From Comamonas sp. B21-038 (GTDB taxonomy: Bacteria; Pseudomonadota; Gammaproteobacteria; Burkholderiales; Burkholderiaceae_C): 64,000 bases of DNA. Of this stretch, positions 59,944 through 64,000 are shown one piece after another (position 1 is the first letter of the stretch; every line of letters starts with the position of its first letter). The notes under the pieces are model-generated. The model was not told the DNA's origin, searched no databases, and worked only from the letters and a program-made list of their open reading frames with translations. Both the position numbers and the translations under genes were made by a program. The stretch is from positions 2,790,001 to 2,854,000 of the forward strand of contig NZ_CP092462.1 in the NCBI RefSeq assembly GCF_022387135.1, written 5' to 3'.

Positions 59944-60921
59944 TTACTTGGCTGCGTCGCCAATGGTGATAACACCAGCGGTGTGCTTGTTGCTCGTGGC
60001 ACTCTTGACCCAGTTAGCACCTGTGCCGATCTCAGCGTCGCTCGGAGATTTGCCACCGTTCACCTCATCCCAGGTGTAGCCCTTGAGGCCCAGGCCAAAC
60101 GTGTAGTCAACCTGCATGGTGGTCTCGATGCGCTCCTTGCCGTTGCTTGTCTCGATGTTCGAGATCAGGTCGCCGCCATCTGAGACCGTCGCAGCACCCT
60201 CGGTGAGCGAGAGCACGTTCAGTTTGGCAGGAGCCGGTGATGCAGCAGCAACAGAAAGTGCCGGAGCATCAGTCACCACCACCGCCTTGCCCAGAATGTC
60301 CACCACGCGCACGTTCTGCGACTGGAACAGCTGCTGCGTGTTGGTCAGGTTGGCACCAATCAGCTTGTGATAGGTGACGCCGTTCATGATCTGAGCAACC
60401 AGGTTGCCGCTGTGATCACCGAACTTGCCATGGGCCTCGTTGATCGCGACATAGCTGATGCCAGCCGTTGCAGAGACATCGTTCCTCACCGCAGTGTTGT
60501 TGCTGATCGCGGCTACCAGAGCAGCGATGGCGGTATTGAGCTGGTCTGCCATCAGTGCCTCAGCGAAGTTGCGCGAGGCCACCTCGATTCCCTCCGCTGT
60601 TGGCTTATTGAGCCAGGTCAGCTGCGAAGGCTCGAAGCGGATAGGACCGAAGCCACCAGCCACCTTCACCGAGCTGTGCTTGAGCTGGGTCAGATCGGTA
60701 GGAGTTGCGTTGCCGTTGGTGGCATAGCGGTCAACGCGGCGTTGCGCGCTGTGGATAGCTGCGAAGAAGGACTCCTGCAGGAAGTCGCCATCGAAACCTT
60801 CAGTGGTCAGGCGAATAGAACCGGCGCTGGCCTGGTTGAATTGCTGGACCATCTGAGCGAGAGTTTCGATGGTGGCAGGCATGATGTATTGGTTAAACAC
60901 CTGCATTTGGGAGAGAGACAT
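59944..60921 (-). CDS. Phage major capsid protein
   Basis: A 325-residue protein, start MSLSQMQVFNQYIMPATIE. It has the HK97-fold pattern: an N-arm, then a mainly beta core (SVKVAGGFGPIRFEPSQLTW) and a terminal TFGLGLKGYTWDE-like strand. It follows the scaffold-like gene by 2 bases. The assignment follows from the order portal - MuF - scaffold - capsid - connectors and the size; a strong terminator behind it is typical for capsid genes. Confidence 0.82.
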   Translation of the reverse strand: MSLSQMQVFNQYIMPATIETLAQMVQQFNQASAGSIRLTTEGFDGDFLQESFFAAIHSAQRRVDRYATNGNATPTDLTQLKHSSVKVAGGFGPIRFEPSQLTWLNKPTAEGIEVASRNFAEALMADQLNTAIAALVAAISNNTAVRNDVSATAGISYVAINEAHGKFGDHSGNLVAQIMNGVTYHKLIGANLTNTQQLFQSQNVRVVDILGKAVVVTDAPALSVAAASPAPAKLNVLSLTEGAATVSDGGDLISNIETSNGKERIETTMQVDYTFGLGLKGYTWDEVNGGKSPSDAEIGTGANWVKSATSNKHTAGVITIGDAAK

Positions 60922-60923
60922 AT

Positions 60924-61709
60924 TTAGCCTTTCGAGAGTTCAGGGAAACGGTTGGCAATAGCGGCTGCCCGCTCTGTGCGAGATCCGCCGAAATTGCCCT
61001 TTGCTTGGTTTTGTCCGCCAGCGTTGTTACTGCTACCTGCTCCGCCGCCAGATGCACCTGTGCCCTTGAGGATTTGCTCCTTGTATGGGTACTGGTCCAC
61101 CAGGGCCTCAAGCGCTTCGTCAAACTCTGCGAGTTCTCCCGGCCGAGAGCGGCTGAAGATCTTGTTACCGGCTTGGTCGTAGGCAACGATCTTTCCTTCC
61201 TCAACCTTGAAGGCTTGGCCAAACCGGGCTTGCACCAGGTCAGCGGGAATTGCGAAGCGCTCAGAGATGAGCTTGGAGCGGTTGAAACTACCGCCGATCT
61301 TTTCTGCGTAGAGGTCGCCTGTGATCTTGTCGAGCGATTGCTTGGTGCGAGCCAATTCCTCGGCGTGCGCCTTGCTTGCAGCTGCGACCTGCTCCTGGGC
61401 AGCTTTCTGAGCAGCGGACTTGATCTCTTCGACCTTGCCTGCTGCCATCAGTTTGCCCTCATCAATGTTCTTGATGGTCTCCAGAGCTTTGCGCGCTGCT
61501 TCGCCGTCCTCGATGCCCTCGAACGCCTTCAGCTTGCCCTCCGCAGCCTCCTTGGCCTCGCGATGGGTTTTCGCCTCAGCGTTGAGTGAAGTGATCTTGC
61601 TCACTGCAGCCGGCGCATCGAATGCGACCTCCTTGCCATCGTCATGCAGATAAACGGGCTTGCCGTCTTGCACAACTACATTGCCTTGATCGTTCAGTTT
61701 CAGTTTCAT
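60924..61709 (-). CDS. Phage scaffold-like protein (DUF6651-like)
   Basis: A 261-residue protein. The N-terminal part is beta-like (MKLKLNDQGNVVVQDGKPVY), the middle third is charged helix (THREAKEAAEGKLKAFEGIE ... AAQEQVAAASKAHAEELART), and the C terminus is Gly/Asn-rich (ASGGGAGSSNNAGGQ). It lies just before the capsid gene, where scaffolds are encoded. A capsid-assembly scaffold is the likely role. Confidence 0.7.
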   Translation of the reverse strand: MKLKLNDQGNVVVQDGKPVYLHDDGKEVAFDAPAAVSKITSLNAEAKTHREAKEAAEGKLKAFEGIEDGEAARKALETIKNIDEGKLMAAGKVEEIKSAAQKAAQEQVAAASKAHAEELARTKQSLDKITGDLYAEKIGGSFNRSKLISERFAIPADLVQARFGQAFKVEEGKIVAYDQAGNKIFSRSRPGELAEFDEALEALVDQYPYKEQILKGTGASGGGAGSSNNAGGQNQAKGNFGGSRTERAAAIANRFPELSKG

Positions 61710-61795
61710 TTTTGCTGTTTCCTTGGCTTTCCAGCCTCAGTACGGTTGCCGATTCCTCGGCTGGACGCCCTACTCCACTTCCTTGTTTTGGGCAT

Positions 61796-61828
61796 GAAAA
61801 AGCCGCATTGGATTGCTCCATGGCGGCT
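61796..61828 (-). terminator. Terminator before the scaffold gene
   Basis: AGCCGC (61801-61806) with GCGGCT (61823-61828), imperfect inner pairing, A-run 61797-61801. On the minus strand it is followed by U residues; it lies between the zinc-ribbon gene and the scaffold gene. Confidence 0.7.
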
Positions 61829-61926
61829 GAATAAAAGTGATCGACCTATTTGGTCCGAATGGTGACTAAAGGATCCAGATGGGTCGCAACTAGAATGCTG
61901 GACTTCAAGTTTTTCCGGGAGTAACT

Positions 61927-62271
61927 ATGTCGTCCACATTGACGCCTTGCCCCAAATGCAAGTCAGAGTTTGTCTACGCTGATGGCGCTTTGTTGAACTG
62001 CCCAGATTGCGCCCATGAGTGGTCATCCGAGGGCAATGAAGAAGCAGAAGAATCCGCTATTGTTATTAAGGACGCTGTCGGCAATGTGTTGCAAGACGGA
62101 GACTCCGTAACAGTCGTCAAAGACGTGAAAATCAAGGGCTCCTCGCAGGTCGTCAAGGTTGGAACCAAAGTTCGCAACATCAAACTGATCGGAGGCGATC
62201 ATGATATTGACTGCCGCATAGACGGCATCAGCAGCATGCAGCTCAAATCCGCGTTCGTGAAGAAGGCTTGA
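61927..62271 (+). CDS. PhnA/YjdM-family zinc-ribbon protein on the plus strand
   Basis: A 114-residue protein of the PhnA/YjdM family. The N-terminal zinc ribbon (CPKCKSEFVYADGALLNCPDCAHEW read in two parts: CPKC and CPDC knuckles) and the C-terminal KVDIKIKGSSQ-type strand region (VVKDVKIKGSSQVVKVGTK) match the family. The family was once linked to phosphonate use but its function is unclear. It lies on the plus strand inside the head genes, so it is a moron-like insert with its own expression. Confidence 0.82.
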   Translation: MSSTLTPCPKCKSEFVYADGALLNCPDCAHEWSSEGNEEAEESAIVIKDAVGNVLQDGDSVTVVKDVKIKGSSQVVKVGTKVRNIKLIGGDHDIDCRIDGISSMQLKSAFVKKA

Positions 62272-62298
62272 CCCTCAACTGAGCCTTGGTAAGCTAAG

Positions 62299-62613
62299 TT
62301 ACTTCGCGTGGACCGCCTTCGGTTTCGGCGTTCTCGGCTTCCGCTCCTTCACTATACGCGGCTCATCAGGCAACATGAAGGAGTGAATACCCTGCATATG
62401 GCATTGGTAGCAAACCCGGTCATGCCAAACAGTCCCGCGCTTATAGTGGCCTTTCTCATCCAACTTTGCGCCTACGGTGGTCGTCATCATGGTCGTCCCG
62501 CCGCATTTCTTGCACTGGAGCACACCATCAGGTAGCGGCAAGCTTTTAACCACTTGCTGTAGCTTCTCTGCCGGCGTCTGCTCTCGGGGTGGAACGATGG
62601 ATAGTTTGGTCAC
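62299..62613 (-). CDS. Zinc-ribbon phage protein
   Basis: A 104-residue basic protein with two CxxC knuckles, CKKCGGTTMMTTTVG and CYQCHMQGIHSF, forming a zinc ribbon, and a Lys/Pro-rich tail (KERKPRTPKPKAVHAK). It is 13 bases downstream of the MuF-like gene. Function unknown. Confidence 0.7.
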   Translation of the reverse strand: MTKLSIVPPREQTPAEKLQQVVKSLPLPDGVLQCKKCGGTTMMTTTVGAKLDEKGHYKRGTVWHDRVCYQCHMQGIHSFMLPDEPRIVKERKPRTPKPKAVHAK

Positions 62614-62626
62614 CGGCCAAGTCTAC

Positions 62627-63736
62627 TCAAAGACCAGCCAATTCAAAAGCCCGCTTGTCCCGCTGCCGAAGCTCGTCCAGGGTTAGAAACACGCCCTTGT
62701 GAGAGTACATGTCCGCAAGATCAAGTTTTCCGTCACGCATAAGTCGCGCTCTCGTTTGGCCTAGCACCTCATCCTGGCGAGCGGCTGACTGCTTCTTGAG
62801 CCAGTCCCCATAGCTCGTGTCAGGTGGCACCTGGCCATCCATACTCGCCCTACTCTTGTTGCGCATCTCCAGGTCCGGCAGGTCAATCCCCAACTCCTTG
62901 TTGGATTTCACCACAGGGATGGACGCTGAGCGGCAGCGCCAGTGCAACCTTCCAGGCCCAGCGCCCCAGGGGATCTCGTGCCCAATCGGCTTGTGCGTCT
63001 CGGGCGTGTAGAGCTTGCCGTCGCGGATTCGGCATTCCGGCGTTGTCCGCAGGTCCAGGGTGGCAGACCATTTCAAGCCCTTGAGCACATCGGAGTTCTT
63101 GGCGTAGAAAGCGTCGTGGGCATTCCCAGCTACATGGCCAAGCGCCGTTCTCACAACAGCCTCGACATCGCGCCGTGACTTCTGCAACAAGCCATCAGCG
63201 TAACCCTTCGCCTTGGTGCCGCGCAACTCGCGAATGATCTGGTCTGTCGTCTTGCCTTCAAGAAAGCCCTGAGCAATCGATTGCCGAACCTGCTTGAAGG
63301 TCTGCGCTGCCAGGTCCTTCCACACTTCCCTTAGCAGCACGCCTTGGAATGGTCGGGACATCGCGGCCGAGTAGACCGCGGCCGTGGACACGGATGCAAT
63401 GTGGACCGATGCCGGCGTAAAGCTGAGCAGCATCTGATTCAGATACGCCGTCTCGTAGTCAACGAACACCTTCAATTCGTTCAGCAACTTTTCGCCCATT
63501 TCAGCGTTGCCGCCAGCGATCATCGATCGCACGCTAGCAAGCATCGAAGTCAAGCGCTCAGCCTGGAGGTTCGGTCCATCAACGCCCGTCAGGATCTCAG
63601 CGAGTTCAGCAGCCATCCGCGCATTTGAGCGATTCAGAATCGCCATGATCCGAGCAACGACGTTGTTAGAGTATCCATCCAACGCAGTCGCATGCCGGAT
63701 CATCTCGTCGCGAATCAGTTCATTTACCGTCGCCAT
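62627..63736 (-). CDS. Phage head morphogenesis protein (MuF / SPP1 gp7-like)
   Basis: A 369-residue protein. The N-terminal two thirds are helical (LAEILTGVDGPNLQAERLTS); the C-terminal third has the MuF/SPP1 gp7 signature (TALGHVAGNAHDAFYAKNSD and TTPECRIRDGKLYTPETHK, then GRLHWRCR). Such minor head proteins assist in DNA ejection or head assembly. It overlaps the portal stop by 17 bases. Confidence 0.85.
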   Translation of the reverse strand: MATVNELIRDEMIRHATALDGYSNNVVARIMAILNRSNARMAAELAEILTGVDGPNLQAERLTSMLASVRSMIAGGNAEMGEKLLNELKVFVDYETAYLNQMLLSFTPASVHIASVSTAAVYSAAMSRPFQGVLLREVWKDLAAQTFKQVRQSIAQGFLEGKTTDQIIRELRGTKAKGYADGLLQKSRRDVEAVVRTALGHVAGNAHDAFYAKNSDVLKGLKWSATLDLRTTPECRIRDGKLYTPETHKPIGHEIPWGAGPGRLHWRCRSASIPVVKSNKELGIDLPDLEMRNKSRASMDGQVPPDTSYGDWLKKQSAARQDEVLGQTRARLMRDGKLDLADMYSHKGVFLTLDELRQRDKRAFELAGL

Positions 63737-64000
63737 TCATGTTCCCCAGGCTTGGCCCTTCAGCCTCGACCGCAGCGATCTCCGCTTCTGGATCCAGGTT
63801 TGGCGACACAACGCCAATGCGTTGGGCCTCCAACAGAGCCTGCCGCTTCGTAATGAGTCCACCTTGCTGGAAGCTCAAGATGAGCTGAGCAGTGGCTTCA
63901 GACAGTGAGCCGGCTGCAAAGTCCTTGAACAGTGACACATGACCCCCTTGTGGGAGGCCGAGCCATTCAGCAGTGAACTGCAAGGCTTGGTCTAATGAGT
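63720..64000 (-). CDS. Phage portal protein, C-terminal end (partial)
   Basis: The window ends inside this gene. About 92 residues are visible, ending SLGNMNGDGK. The helical stretch LQFTAEWLGLPQGG, and AAGSLSEATAQLILSFQQGG LITKRQ-type region look like the C-terminal end of a DUF4055-type siphophage portal. Its place directly before the MuF gene supports this. Upstream (terminase) genes are beyond the window. Confidence 0.6.
   Translation of the reverse strand, partial: SLDQALQFTAEWLGLPQGGHVSLFKDFAAGSLSEATAQLILSFQQGGLITKRQALLEAQRIGVVSPNLDPEAEIAAVEAEGPSLGNMNGDGK

Noticed and set aside
34010..64000. A Mu-like transposable phage
   Set aside because: The MuF-type head gene and random-looking target made me consider it, but no transposase or clear terminal TG-CA ends are visible at this side. 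Not excluded, as the other end is outside the window.

Overview
This is high-GC chromosomal DNA of a betaproteobacterium, most likely Burkholderiales, family Comamonadaceae (Comamonas/Delftia-like). The pointers are dense single-gene housekeeping blocks, two tandem Bug-type solute receptors, the cysE-trmJ-suhB neighbourhood and the style of the proteins. The genus is inference. From about 34.03 kb to the right edge the window is one arm of a temperate siphophage prophage. No rRNA, tRNA, CRISPR array or insertion sequence was recognised.

Host part, 1 to about 34.0 kb. The left edge holds the end of a sensor kinase and a GFA-family zinc protein. ispF and ispD (minus) lie beside divergent mfd and serB, then argE. 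Next are a SRAP-family protein lacking the catalytic cysteine, xerD, two Bug receptors, an AEC transporter, a GDSL-esterase lipoprotein, queG divergent from the tsaE-amiC pair, dedA and mutL. A marR / outer-membrane factor / emrA / emrB efflux operon follows, with palindromic operator-like sites over its promoter. Then come gdhA, miaA, a DUF2867 gene, a PLP-dependent cysteine-synthase-like enzyme, cysE, trmJ, suhB and an RcnB-like protein. The host part ends in 19 codons of what looks like mutS, after which similarity stops abruptly. The prophage therefore appears to have split mutS, which would make the lysogen mismatch-repair deficient unless the phage excises.

Prophage part, about 34.03 to 64.0 kb. 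Late genes run leftwards on the minus strand: portal (cut by the edge), MuF-like head protein, scaffold-like protein, major capsid, connectors, tail terminator, tail tube, and a tail assembly chaperone with a GGGAAAC -1 frameshift site. After a break come a 2013-residue tape measure, tail-tip proteins, a fibre, a glycine-rich adhesin, a fibre chaperone-like protein, holin, SAR endolysin, Rz with an embedded Rz1, and an SOS cassette next to mutS. That cassette has a canonical SRAP and a divergent gene pair around a perfect LexA box. Integrase and early genes must lie beyond 64 kb.

The most unusual region is an island of about 8 kb (46.97 to 55.23 kb) between the tail assembly chaperone and the tape measure, genes normally adjacent. 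It holds divergent ribbon-helix-helix genes around repeated operator-like sites, a Rha/KilAC antirepressor operon that includes a possible RAMP-like protein, two genes with three modules resembling the RNA polymerase alpha C-terminal domain, a RelE-like toxin-antitoxin candidate, and several small genes. Two further cassettes on the plus strand interrupt the head genes: a PhnA/YjdM-like protein and a coupled membrane-protein pair. Several intrinsic terminators lie between late genes in the direction of late transcription, which suggests antitermination or separate late promoters.
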